From NCBI GenBank assembly GCA_023634235.1, contig JAMKCF010000020.1:5208001-5272000 (forward strand): 64,000 nucleotides of DNA, read 5' to 3'. Every line of letters begins with the position of its first letter. Position 1 is the first letter of the stretch. The notes beneath the pieces are model-generated. The model was given only the letters and a program-made list of their open reading frames with translations. It did no database searches and was not told the origin of the DNA. Origin of the DNA: Pisaster brevispinus. Lineage: Eukaryota; Echinodermata; Asteroidea; Forcipulatida; Asteriidae. A program made the translations under genes and the position numbers. Shown piece after piece: positions 1-12,500 of the stretch.

Positions 1-300
1 ACACTGGTCAGCTCATACATGCCATGATAACCTAAGCTGGACCATGCCACTCGTCCCAGAGGGGATGTCAATTAACAAGGGTCAGTGATTTGATTAGAAG
101 GGAGCTGGACAAAACTCTGCCTGGATCCTTGTGTACAAAATCGGTATGTTAATTGTCAACGTTAAATAAAACCAAATTATAAAACTTAATTAATTGAGCA
201 AGCAAATAAGCCTAAATTAACCCAGGCAATACCTGGACATGTTAACACAACACTTTGATAAAACAAATCACTAGAAAGTGTCAACCAAACCCTTTTAACC
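1..300 (+). repeat. Dispersed repeat, family starting ACACTGGTCAG
   Basis: Bases 1-300 match 19463-19765 over most of their length (shared blocks include CCTAAGCTGGAC, AACCAAATTATAAAACTTAA and CCAGGCAATACCTGGACATG). Diverged reverse-oriented relatives lie near 30995, 31690, 41590 and 43930. No coding capacity was seen; it may be the end of a longer element. Confidence 0.75.
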
Positions 301-365
301 TGTGGAAAAAGCTTGTAACGGACTTGGCACCTCATAAAAAGCATGTGCTTTCACAGTGTTCTTAC

Positions 366-516
366 CGAAGCTTTCTAAAGTGAATATTAAATGCAAGGAA
401 GCAGCACGCCAGTATGATTCCGAAGACAGCGAAGATGGTTCCCGTTAAGAAAACGCCCAGCGTAATCGTTTGATGGTCCACTTGCTCAATGATGAAGTCG
501 ATGGGTGGCTTCCCTC
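366..516 (-). CDS. GABBR-like: GABA-B-like exon 11: linker and first transmembrane helix
   Basis: Encodes residues 462-511 plus two bases of the next codon. It starts after ccacag and ends CTTCG before gtaag. After a short linker ([11 protein letters not shown]) comes a hydrophobic helix around residues 479-504 ending FNIHFRKLR, comparable to the end of TM1 and first intracellular loop of GABA-B receptors. No further exon is visible in bases 1-365, which are intron with a dispersed repeat. Confidence 0.9.
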
Positions 517-3500
517 CTGTGGAGGAGGAAATTAAAGCACAGATTTAGGCCTGCTACTCTACCTCATTGCGGATCCATCCCTGCCATATCTACTGTGGGT
601 GTTTATTTTTTAATTACACCCAATTAAACTTAAAAGTAGGGCAAGTCCAAGAGTGTGCCCACGTTCCCTTTGGTTTTTTTTTCAGAAAGTTGAAAATAAA
701 AGTTAAGATAGTCAAAATTGGTGATTTCTATTCTATCCTATTTAAGTTGACTATTGTCCTTGTGATCCTGTAGCATGCACTACATTTGGTTGCTTCCAAG
801 TTGCCTGTAAAAGTTGCCTCGTGTGACAAGGCCCATAACACTCTAAAAGCGTCAGGGTCCCGTGGGTTTGACCCATTTCTGACTCGGCAGTATGACCGGG
901 GATTCTGTGTCAAGAGGACCCAAAATGACCCAAAATGACGCAGAATCCGAGTTGAAAACATTTTAACCGCATTCGTTATCATGGTAAATGCATTTTTGAA
1001 TGCATTCACAAAAGGGCCCAATTTAATAAATTTATTAAGCAGAAAATACTGCTTAGCAATTTTCTACGCTAAGCACCAAAATAATTATTGGGGCACCAGT
1101 CACAAGAATGTAAACTTTATGGAATTTTGGCTGGTAACCAGTTTTTGCTAAGCAATATTTTGTTGTGCTTAGCAAGTTTTTGTGCTCACAGGTTTTACAA
1201 AATGTTGCCCTGTTATTGGGCACGCCGAATTACAAACTTCATTTCGGTGTTGAATTGACTTATAGGTGACTTTCGGGACGCTGGGTGGCAGAAAACTTAC
1301 CAGGTAAAATCCATTGTTCTGGGTAATGTGCGCATGCTTAGAACTACGTAAACATTGGACATTAGCTGGTAAGTCTGCTGCCACCTAGCGTCCCAAAGTC
1401 TCCCATTACATCACTAACCTGGCCAGTGGATCTCTTCATAGCCCAACGTACTAAGGACGTCACCGTTGCCTACGGTTGGGTCAACCAATCCTACCCGAAC
1501 AGGTACTCCTTCTGTTAGCGGAATAAGAACATGAAATAGCTACCGGTAAATCGCTGTCGCTTTTAGGAAGTGACTTGGCGTCAAATAAAATTAACAAAGT
1601 AAGTCAATCTTTGCACAAAACTTTGATACATGTTCATATTGTTAACATTTTCTCCTCAGTTTCAGTACAGCTTCGTAATTGCACTAATTAGCATGAACGG
1701 TTCATCGATAGACTGCGGTGTGAAATTTTTATTTTCATTTTGGCAGCTCTTACTATTGTATTTTCCTTTTCACGAAGTGACGATATAACAACTCAATGAA
1801 AATGGCGCAATAATTTAGTTTAAGATATCACAACCTGGGCCTAATTTTGTATTCATGTTAACCAGTAAGCAAATTTTAGAGCTTGCTGTGGCAGAAAAAA
1901 TGTGCACGAACAAAATACATTTTCATAACAGATCAAAAAGAGTTAGCAGTGCGTGGATTTCCCTTGTAACATAACATCTCCTTTAACTAGGACAGCGTGC
2001 CTTTTGCGTTGCTTCTGGAACACAGCGGTTATGAAATAGAAACTGTGCGTAAATGCAGCTCCGTTAGCAGAGAAGAAAACGTCTTCTTACAGTCCATATG
2101 AAAGTCACGTGGCCTATAGGTTTGCGCGTGCGTACTGCGCGTTCCTAAAGCATTTATGGCTTACTTAGCTAGGGTAGCGCATGAGCGCAGAAAACACAAC
2201 AATTTTCTAAGCACAAAAAAGCTTGCTTAGCAGAATAAGAATACCAGCCCAATCACATGTATACTCTCAGACTAAATTTCCTGCTTATATTTGCACTGCA
2301 AACACAAGGGTGTTAAAACTAACACCTTGGGTGTTGACACATAAAGATACCTAAGAGAGAATCAAAGTTAACATAACACCAACGTTTCTGTTGGCAGAAA
2401 TTAGTGTTATTTCAAGACCCTATGGAAAAAATGTTGATTCTTTTTTCGGTATCTATATGTGACAACACCCGTGGTGTCAAGTTTAACACACCCAATTTGT
2501 TGCAGTGTGCATGGGTGAAAGTTGCGTTAAAGGTATAGTGTCATACTTTGGTAATGACCCTGAATAAATTGTGTAATTTTTATCCGAAAAATAACTTGTT
2601 ATAAAGTTAGTAATGGTAGTAAGCATCCTGTGATAAAATTTCTTTCACAAGTGACCTTTATTGTATCTTTCTTGACAATTTGGCTTACAAATCAGCATTA
2701 CGTTGCCAAAAAAAAACCCAAAACAGTCTATGGTCATTCCTTTAATTATGGTTGGAACGTTACTGTTACTTTCAAGTTTTCATGTAAAATGTCCTTACAC
2801 CTTTTTGTGTGAGAGAAATTTGGTGTTAATGGTGTCCTACCTTTAATTTGCTGCAGCTCTAAGAGGCAAATTCGGTCACCCTTTTCCGTGAATTGAACCG
2901 GGCCCTGTTCAAGATATAAAACACAAATAGTTTAATGCTGATGAACAGTTCGTTTGCTGGTTAAGATTGAAAACAATGGCAATTATTTTTTCTGAAAGAT
3001 TCAGACGGAAGACCAACATTTTATATTAGGAAAGTGAAGCGCTGGTTAAAATTATAGTTATTATGCCCACACAATGGGTGAATTTCGGACGAAAGGTGGC
3101 AGCAGATATACCTGGGGCCGATTCCACAAAGAGCTATATCTTAAGTGCAAATATATCTTAATTGTTAATCAAAGTGTGATGTCACAATACAAATCACTAT
3201 GGTGATACTGACAACTCATCTTAAGTTGAATCTCTAGTAAAAACTCTAGCCTTGATTCGAGTTGCATTTTCTGAACTTAATCTAAATCTATGATGCTGTT
3301 ATGGCAGGATAGGTAATCTATGAAGGGATCATACTTGAACAAAGTCTAACAACCTCTGATAGGTCAAGCAAGGGAAAAACAACTGTAAGTATTAATTGAG
3401 GGAGGTGGTCTTCGGAGTCATGAGAAGTACTGCTGTCGCTTTGATTAGAAAAGTAAAAACTCTAGACTTGATTCGAGTTGCTCTTTCTCAACTTAATCTA

Positions 3501-6500
3501 AATCTATGGCGTTGTCCTATGCAAGGTGGGTAATCTATGGAGGGAACAGTCTTAAGCGAAGTCTAACAACCTCTGATGATCGTTCTATCGATAGCCTTTA
3601 GAAGAACCAGATCTTACCGAAACGCCCTCAAACATCATGGTGTCGAAAATGTCAAACATGATATCGATGGTCACGTTGTCATCGTATTTAAAGTCAGCCA
3701 AAGTCCTCGGTGGATCTAAAAAGGAGCATGCAAATGAGAACTTGAAAGAACAAAAAGAATCATATACGATTTCGAAGCTTTGAACTCTCACTGTCAAAAC
3801 AAAGGTAGCGAAAAAGAGAGCGTAGCTGCGGGGGTCACAGGAGAAACTTAAATGTTAGATTTTGTCAATTTCTGTTTACGGAATTGATGTCCTTGTTTGT
3901 TAATGTGCACTCAATCTGGCCCGAGGACGTGAAGACTAAGAATAAAGACAAGTAAATACAACCAGGGCAAGAAATCTGACGGTACCTTGAAATAATTATA
4001 AATAAAGCAACACACAACCGTTCCTCCGACCCCGAAACATCATAGACACACATTATTACTGACACACATCGGCCTAGTCGACCCATTAAATCGAGGACTT
4101 CTATATTTTGTTCTACCGTTTACATTCACAATTTGTACATGGCTGTATTCAAAAAGAGAAAACCTTAAACTGATGGGCTTTGGGTTATGATGTTGGTCAA
4201 GCGGTCCGCTTAGGATGCAGCCCTTTGGTGCTGGTATGATGTACAATCCACACTGTACCATTATTACAAGACAGGCGTAGACAGTGATCACATAGGGCAA
4301 AATGTTGCTAATATTTTATTTATGAGTTTCCAAACACTGTTGGCTACGAAAGCCCATAGGCGCGCCGACAAAATGAAATTTCGAATCCGTCATTACGGAT
4401 TCACAATTCGTTATTACGGATTCACGATCTGTTATTACAGATTCACGATCCGTTATTACGAATTCATAATCCGTTATTACGGACTCATGATCCGTTGTTA
4501 CGGATTCACAATCCATTATTACGGATTCGCATTCCGTTATTTAGGCTACGGATTGGCAATTATGAATCTCTCACAACGGACTGTGATTCCGTAATAACGG
4601 ACTGTTTATTCGTAATAACGAACTGTTAATCCTTAATACCGGATTGGAAATTTATTTAGTGTTGGCGTTTATGGGCTTTCGTAGTTGGCCATACCATCAG
4701 CTTCATTTGAATTGATACATTGTACATTCAGGTTGAACAAAAAATTAAAAACCAAACAATCAGCTGAACCCGCGGCAATTGTTTTAGTTTTCTAATAGAA
4801 CTTTTACGGAAACAGGGGGCAGGTTGAATAACCAAGAGATTAATTGCGTACCTAAATCACGAAGCTGTCTGTCCGCTTCTTCGAGGGCAAACGCTGCCGC
4901 CCAGACCGAGTCGTAGCCCAGGGAAATCTCGGCGTAGCCAACGAGAGCTTCTGGATTTTCTCCTGCAATCTCGTGATAATTCTTCAGAAAAGTCTCAGAT
5001 GTCTGAAATTGTCAAAAACGTTTAACACCATTTAATCGTTCAACCTGTGAATATGTTGCTAAAATACGGTTAGTTTCAGATAGTAGCCTAATCAAGTGGG
5101 GATAAATACCTTTTAGGGGGGTTTTACCGTAAAACCGAATTTGGACTGTGTGGAATTTCATGACCACAGAGCTCTGAGAATGAAACCTTGATCCACCTAT
5201 TTTGTACTTTGTCTTTTTGGACTGAAATTATTGGGTGGATCAACGATAAAGTGGATATCAATGTTGTTTTAGACCATGAGGCAAAACTATTTGGTATTCT
5301 GAATAATAAAATGACCACCTTTAATTTAATTCTACTGCTAGGCCGCTACCATAATTATAGAATGAAGATAAACGGCAGTAAATCACCCTTTATATTATTT
5401 TTAAAAAGCTGAAACGGTCCTTTCATTTAGAAAATTAGTTTGTATCACTAATGACAAACTCGACAATTTTGATTTGAAATGGGACATATTCTCCAGTCTA
5501 TGTAATGATTAATTTAGCTTAGTTTTTCTTCTTCTAATATGTAGGGTGGTTTATGTTTAATTGAATAAAAGTTTCCGCCGAGGAAAAAAAACAACCCCCA
5601 AAATAACCCAAAAAACAAAAACTACGGAGCTCTGGAAGTGCCATCTAACTTGTTGAGATCCTAAGATAATTTACTGCAGGATGATGACATCATAAACGTA
5701 AGGTGAAGACTTCCTGAGATGATTTATCTCGGGATAACGACATCTTGAAATTAAACCGAAGTCATTGTCAGGATGTTATCATCCCATGGTAAATTCTCGG
5801 TGAGTCGACTGTACGTTTAGGATGTCGACGTCCCTAGATCCTTCATTTTGGATTGTCGACATCTTACTTCAGGGTGTCTTCGTCCTGAGAAAAATCATCT
5901 AAAAATGTCTTAAGTATATAAATGACTAAGTATACCAAAGAACCAAAGAAACATTGACTTGGGCGGGACTTGAACCTAAGACATCCGGATTTACGTGCCA
6001 CCGCTCTAACAACTCAGCTAGCCTTAGTGTTTGCGGTCTCCCTGTTTTGTCCCCATAGAAATCTACATTAAAATCGTTTTTCGCTTGGGATGTCTGAGGT
6101 GGTGGGTTTCTTTGTTTAAAGGGTATTAAAAAAGGGTTATTATTTTTGTCCATCAATACTGATCATGCATTTATCACATCAGGTTAAAGGTTATACAGAT
6201 AAAGGTCATAGGTTATCTTAAAAAAAAGCCTACCAGCCCAGTGATCGATGGTTCCCTGCTGCCACGAGATGGAAGTGCATCAATGTAAACGGCAAAATGG
6301 TATGCTGTCGCTTCATCCATCTGTTCTATCGTACAGTCAATGCTGTCGTCTGGCACCCGCCACCATAATGGCTCGTACCATCCTATTGATACAAAACCAA
6401 CGTATTAATTTAGAATGGCCCTTTTCGGAACTACGACTTGGGCTTGAGCTCCGTCGGTCATTTGGAAAACGTGCCCCTTTATGAGGCTTCAATCAGGTTG

Positions 6501-9500
6501 ACGGAGGCCAAACCAATCAAGCCAAAGCCCCAAGCCCAAAGCCACAGTTTCGAAAAGGGCGTATGACAGAGGGTGTGGCAGGCACTCCGTGCATGACGTC
6601 ACAACATTGTAAATCTTAGTAGTTATATAACGGCACCCAGACAAGAATTTAAAAGCGTCTGCAACAGCTATGATCACATATTAAGAATAAAGGCAATGTG
6701 ATTGGTTTTAAATTAGACTTGCCACAAGTACTTGAACACTTTGCATAACGATAATCAAGTCCACCACACATTTAAAATGCTGTCATCGATCGCAGAATCC
6801 TGAATTAGAAATCCCTGTTTAATTGTATGGTTCTCACAATGGAGGCAATCAGCGTTGTTTGTCGGTACATCCTACCGGGGCCCAATATCAAAGACCTGGT
6901 AGCACAAACAGTAACAAAGCAACATTCTGCTGACCTGAATAAGGGTACAGCCAAAATACTAAGTCACAGGCACCATCTTTGACTGGTATCCTGCTATATT
7001 TTTTTTTCAAGCACAAAGCTTTTAAGAGAAATTGTCTGCTGAAGTCTGTTGCTCTGTGAAATTGGGCCGAGTGGTTTGTGACGACGAGAGGTATCGATGC
7101 GGCGCGCTGCCCATGGTAGCAAGGCTTGGTAACCATGTACACGCAACGTAGTCAAAAATGCGCACTACACTGTTCAACACAAGAGGCCGATTTCACAAAG
7201 ACATAAGATTTTTAAAGTTAAGTTGTCAGTATTGCCATAGGGATTTGTATTGTGACATCACACTTTGCTTAGCAGTTCAAATCAATCTTAGCTCATTGTG
7301 AAATTGGCCAAGGACACTGACTCCCAAATTGACACCACTAAAGTTTCCTGTGATGATGACGTCAGGGCCCAATTTCATAGAGCCGCTTAAGCACAAAATA
7401 ATGCTTATAACAATTGTCTGCTATTGTAGAAATGAGCAGGATACAAGTCACAAATTGTACATGTCATGGTATTTTGGCTGGTAAACCTTATTCTGGTGAG
7501 CATAACTTTGTTGTGCTTAGCTAATTTTTGTGCTTAAGCAGCTCTATGAAATTGGGTCCAGGTTATTTGTGTCTACTGCTGTAAACGTATAAAAGCAATT
7601 GTGAGAAAGCACCTTGCGGTTGGCGGGGGGGGGTAATCTCTCTAAAGTAGTAATGGCTTTCAGAAGAGCAGCTTAGACGTTTCGACCACCGGCTCTGATC
7701 GTCATCTAGAGAATTTGACACTCAAAACGCTAAGAGTGAGGTATTTTAATAATTCAATTGATTCACTAATTTGTTTGTCATTTTAATGGCTTTATAACTT
7801 GTGAATATTTTAGGGAAACGGTGCTTAGATTCTAAAGAACTTAACGATGAAGGCCAACTGGACGTTGGTGCCTGCTGATGCCTTTAAAAGCTTTTAGTCG
7901 TTATTCACATGAACCTTCGAACCATCAATTAATTACAGTCATTGTTTTGACGGGGAGTGTTTTCATTTATTATAGGAATACTTTACCTTCAGACTGGGTG
8001 CTTTTGGGCTAAAAAAGCGTTTTTATGAAATGAATGTGGTTGGAAAGATGTTTTAAGAAGTGGACTACAATGATTCACAGAAATAATTGTGTGTAATTGT
8101 TCTTTTACTTCGTGAACTGAGACAGCCCGCCATTTTGTCGAGTCACAAATTTGGTTCTACAAAATGGTAAACGGAAAACCACACAATTTCGGGGTATATT
8201 TGTGTGGATCATTATATTCTACTTTGAAAACATCTTGCCAACCGTAATCATTTTATAATAGCCGCTTTTTATAGCCCAAAGCTCCCAATCCGAAGGCAAA
8301 GACAGTGTCCCTCACGAATTGGCTTTCATTTTTAATTGTACGGTTTCCACAAATTGTTGGGGTCTTGAAGAGGGGGTTGCTTGAAAGTTTTTAACAAGCG
8401 TTTAGCAAACGTGCTTGAGGCGTATAACGCACTAAATGGTGTTATATTGACTGGATAGGACCATAGATAATATAATATATTTATTCTGCGCGTTGCCTCA
8501 AGCACGTGACATTTTACTGCGTCAATGGCGAACCAAAGTTTTTTCTACACAGGCAGTGGAGCGCGCGCACGCACGTCCGATCTAGGTATTATATTCTATA
8601 TCTATGGCGTGTATACGTCTGAAATGCGCGCCAAAATGGCGCAACCGAAATTCACGTGATGGTGACGTCAGGTGATGTATAAAAGCAAGATGTGTGACAA
8701 CACCATGTTATACTAGGGGTAATATATCTAGGGTAATCTCTCTTGAGTAGTACTGGCTCTAAGATGACAGACATTCAAATGGAAGGTTTGGAAAATATAG
8801 TGATCCAATGGCTTCATATTTTGGTTGCCATTGTACTGGCTTCAAGCTTGGAATTGATTTAGGGAATATGGTGCGTTCGAAGAATTTAAAGGTCAATTCG
8901 AAATGTTTGCTACTGCTTCCCTTAAAAGCTTTTTGTCATTAAGTTTCGAAACGGCAATTACAATAATAGCTTTCAACAGGGAGTATGTTTTCATTCAATT
9001 AGAGGCCAAAGAGGAAGGGAAATAACCAATTAACTTTTGTGATGTACTCATTTTCCAATAAATATTACTTCATGAATTGTGACTGGGGAAATAAGTCTTT
9101 AACCTCACGTCAAAGTGGTGCAAATTGCCATTGTATTCGATAACTCCCCCAAGTGCATAATTTTCCAACATCCAAAACAGTCAATGACATAATTCTGAGA
9201 AAAATGGATCTTTACATTTTTGGTTCATAACTGACTTTTTCAGAGCGAAATTTGAAACATGACGTAATTGAATTTTGACAACTAATGGATCTTCACATTC
9301 CGAGGAGAAATTTGTCGTCAGTCAAAATGTCAAACTCAAGGCCGTTTTGATTAAATATTATCGAAAGTCAGGAATGCACCAAAACATCCCCGTACAAAAA
9401 TGTAGAGACCCATTTTTCTCCGAATGATGTCTTCAAATGTTTTGGATGTTTGCAAATTGTGCGCTGGAAGGGTATTGCATCGATTGCATTTTACACCATT

Positions 9501-12500
9501 TTAACAAGAGGTTAGAGACTTGTAACTTTTACCTTTACAGACATGAGATCTATTGGAAAATGACTTCATCACAACATTGAATTGGTCATTTTCCTTCCTG
9601 TTTAAATACTAACCTGGTAAAATCCATACATATTTAGCGCCATACATCTTCAAATGATACGCTTTGCAGAACACTTTTCTTGCCTTTTCTGCATAGAAGC
9701 CACCGATAATTATTCGAGCTCCAAGTTTCTGAGAAACAAACAACAACAAAATTAACAAATGTCTCACGAAAAAGAACAAGAATAAACCTTATGCACTCGA
9801 CGTCATTTAAGTAGGGCGCCCTCGCTTCGAGGTCACAAGGCGATTGTTCATTGGTTAATCAAGTGCGCTGCGCTAAAAATCTGTGTGTTTCCAATGCTTC
9901 ATCTATAGTGTACATCTAAGATGGCGGAATGGATGACGTCAATGCATTAAAGCTATATTTGAATAATCTACCATACGTCGTTTTTAATATCATTTAAGAC
10001 ATGGGCTCTGCGATTTAATCAAAATAATAATAGATAGTGTTTATTTTTATAAAGTTCTTGTCAACTAAAATGTAAGATGTGAAGGTTTTACCGCCACAGG
10101 TTGTTAAAGCGAAAACTAAACTGGTTTAGAGAAACTCCTATACCAGAATCTAGCCCCAGTGGCCGATTTCACAAAGAACTAAGATTGATCTCAATCTTAA
10201 TCATCAATCTTAATTGCTCAACAAAGTATAATGTCACAATAAAAATTACTGTGGCAATCTTGACAGCGCTTTAGATGAATCTTAGTGCTTTGTGAAATCT
10301 AGCTCAGTTTAGTTTAAGTTCGACCCCCCACTCTGGGTCAGTTTCACCTGCACTACGGGTTTGTGTGATCCGCCACACGAGTCAGTTTGACCCACATTGA
10401 GGTCAGGTTGTATTCGTACAACCCTAGTCAGTTTAAGTTGACCCCCCTGGATCCGTTTGGTATGGAAATGGGTCTTGATTTGGGGGACACTGGGTTCCAT
10501 TCCACAAAGAGCTAACATCGATCTTAACTGCGAATTAATTTGAATTGTTAAGCAAAGTGTGACGTCGCAATACAAATCACAACGGCAATACTGACAACTC
10601 TTAATATGAATCTTAGTGCTTTGTGAAACCAACCGGCCCCATGATCCGTTTGGAACGGAAATGGGTCTTAGTTTTGGGGGACTAGGTTCGATTTCACAAA
10701 GAACTATACGATTGATATCAACTCAGAATCAATTGTTAATTGCAAGTGTGACGTCACAAATACATACCACTTGATACTGACTATACACATCATAAGATGA
10801 ATCTTTGAATTTTTGGTGATTTGTGAATTCGACCCCTAGGCTTAATGTCACACAGACAGAGAATTAGCATTGATCTTAACTGCCAATCAATCTTAATTGC
10901 TAAGCAAAGTGTGACGTCACACTACGAATCAATTCATACTGACAACTCATCTTAAGATGAATCTACAAACGCGGTTACCTTGATGTTTTCAACTTGAGCT
11001 TCTGGGTTATTCACAAAGCTCTCGGCAGCAATAATTGTGACGTTGTGCAAAGAGGCCTTTTCCTCCAGATCCGACATAGCCTGTAATTAAAAAAATAATA
11101 AAACAATAGAATGGTTAAAACCAAAACGATGTGACTGATCTGGATTTTGCTGACGACATATCACTGCTGTCTGGTACTGTTGAGCAAGCCCAAGAGTTAC
11201 TTGAAGGAGTTGAACATGCCGAGTTGGATTACTCATTATGCATTGTGTATAACACCACACTGCAAAAACTGGGGGTGTTAAAATTGACACTAAGGGTGTT
11301 GTCACTTATAGATGACGAAGAGAGAATCAAAATTAACATCATAGGGTGTTAAAATAACTCAAATATTGGGAGACTCATAAATGTGCGCAAGTTTCCTTCC
11401 TTCACGCGTTAAAGCAAAGTGCTTTGGACCGAAGTGGTCCCAAAATGCTCGTATACGGGCGAGACTTGCACGGTGGAATTGGCAATTTTCGGCAAATATG
11501 CAAGTTAACAGGGTTTAGAACCTTTTCACTAACTTCTAATTTCTATTGAAATATATGAGGTCTGTCATATTGGGTTACATTCCCTCTACATTATTCATAC
11601 GTGAAGTGTTGTATTAATTAAAGGTAATTTTTCGCCCTTACCGAAATGTACGGAAGCTGTCAGTGACAATCTGCTTTTTCATGTTAAATTCTCTTAACAA
11701 AATGTGGAACTTTGATAACTGAGATGTGTGTACCAGTTGTCATTACAACACTGCAAAAATGGATTCTTTTCAGTAATATGTGAAAACACCTACATGGTGT
11801 TAGTTATCCCCATTTAGATACCAAGGAAATCAATTTTTGCGTGAATATTTTGTCCCCATTTTGTGTTGTACCTGTAGGGCTTTTTTTCACTGTCTATGTA
11901 GGCCTATACTAGGTGCAGCTTTAAAATTATTTTTCCATATTTTCTTGCTGGCCCGGATTTTTCATTTTAAACCAGCCTTGGGTTTTTACTGTAATATATT
12001 GATTTAAAAAAAAAAAATTTTTCATTCTCTATAATATATTTGTACATGTTGTATTGTCTCGTATATTATTCTCTATTTTATACAGTCAGTACTCCGCCAT
12101 ATGTTTAATCTAAAAAATTCAAAGTTCCCCAACTACACCTAGCCAATTTAATTAGGAAGGCACCTTTGAGAAACAGTGTTTTACTGAAGTTTTTCCCATA
12201 ATGATGACCCAGAAATAAGTAAAATACCTGATGTCAACAATCTAAGGCCAGCATGGAAACCAGATCAAAACAATGGAAACAGAACCGGAAAGATTTCTGT
12301 ACACTTTACATTTTGCTACGATGATTTAGCTTGAAAAGATGGAAACACGAATGGTCACATCAGTCAAGGTCAGAACAAGTTCAGCCCGAGCCTTAATAGA
12401 TCACGCGCAAGTCTCGTGCGTGTTCGAACAGTTTTGGGACCACTTTGTTCCAACGTACATTGTTTTAATACGAAAAGGAAACAAACTCGCGCACTTTAAT

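Noticed and set aside
4322..4594. Open frames over the 21-bp repeat on both strands
   Set aside because: A 21-bp period keeps any stop-free frame open; the array lies inside a MITE.
5950..6030. Possible tRNA gene on the minus strand
   Set aside because: A and B boxes are well placed, but the acceptor stem does not pair, and the same sequence recurs as fragments with a common tail, so it is a SINE head.
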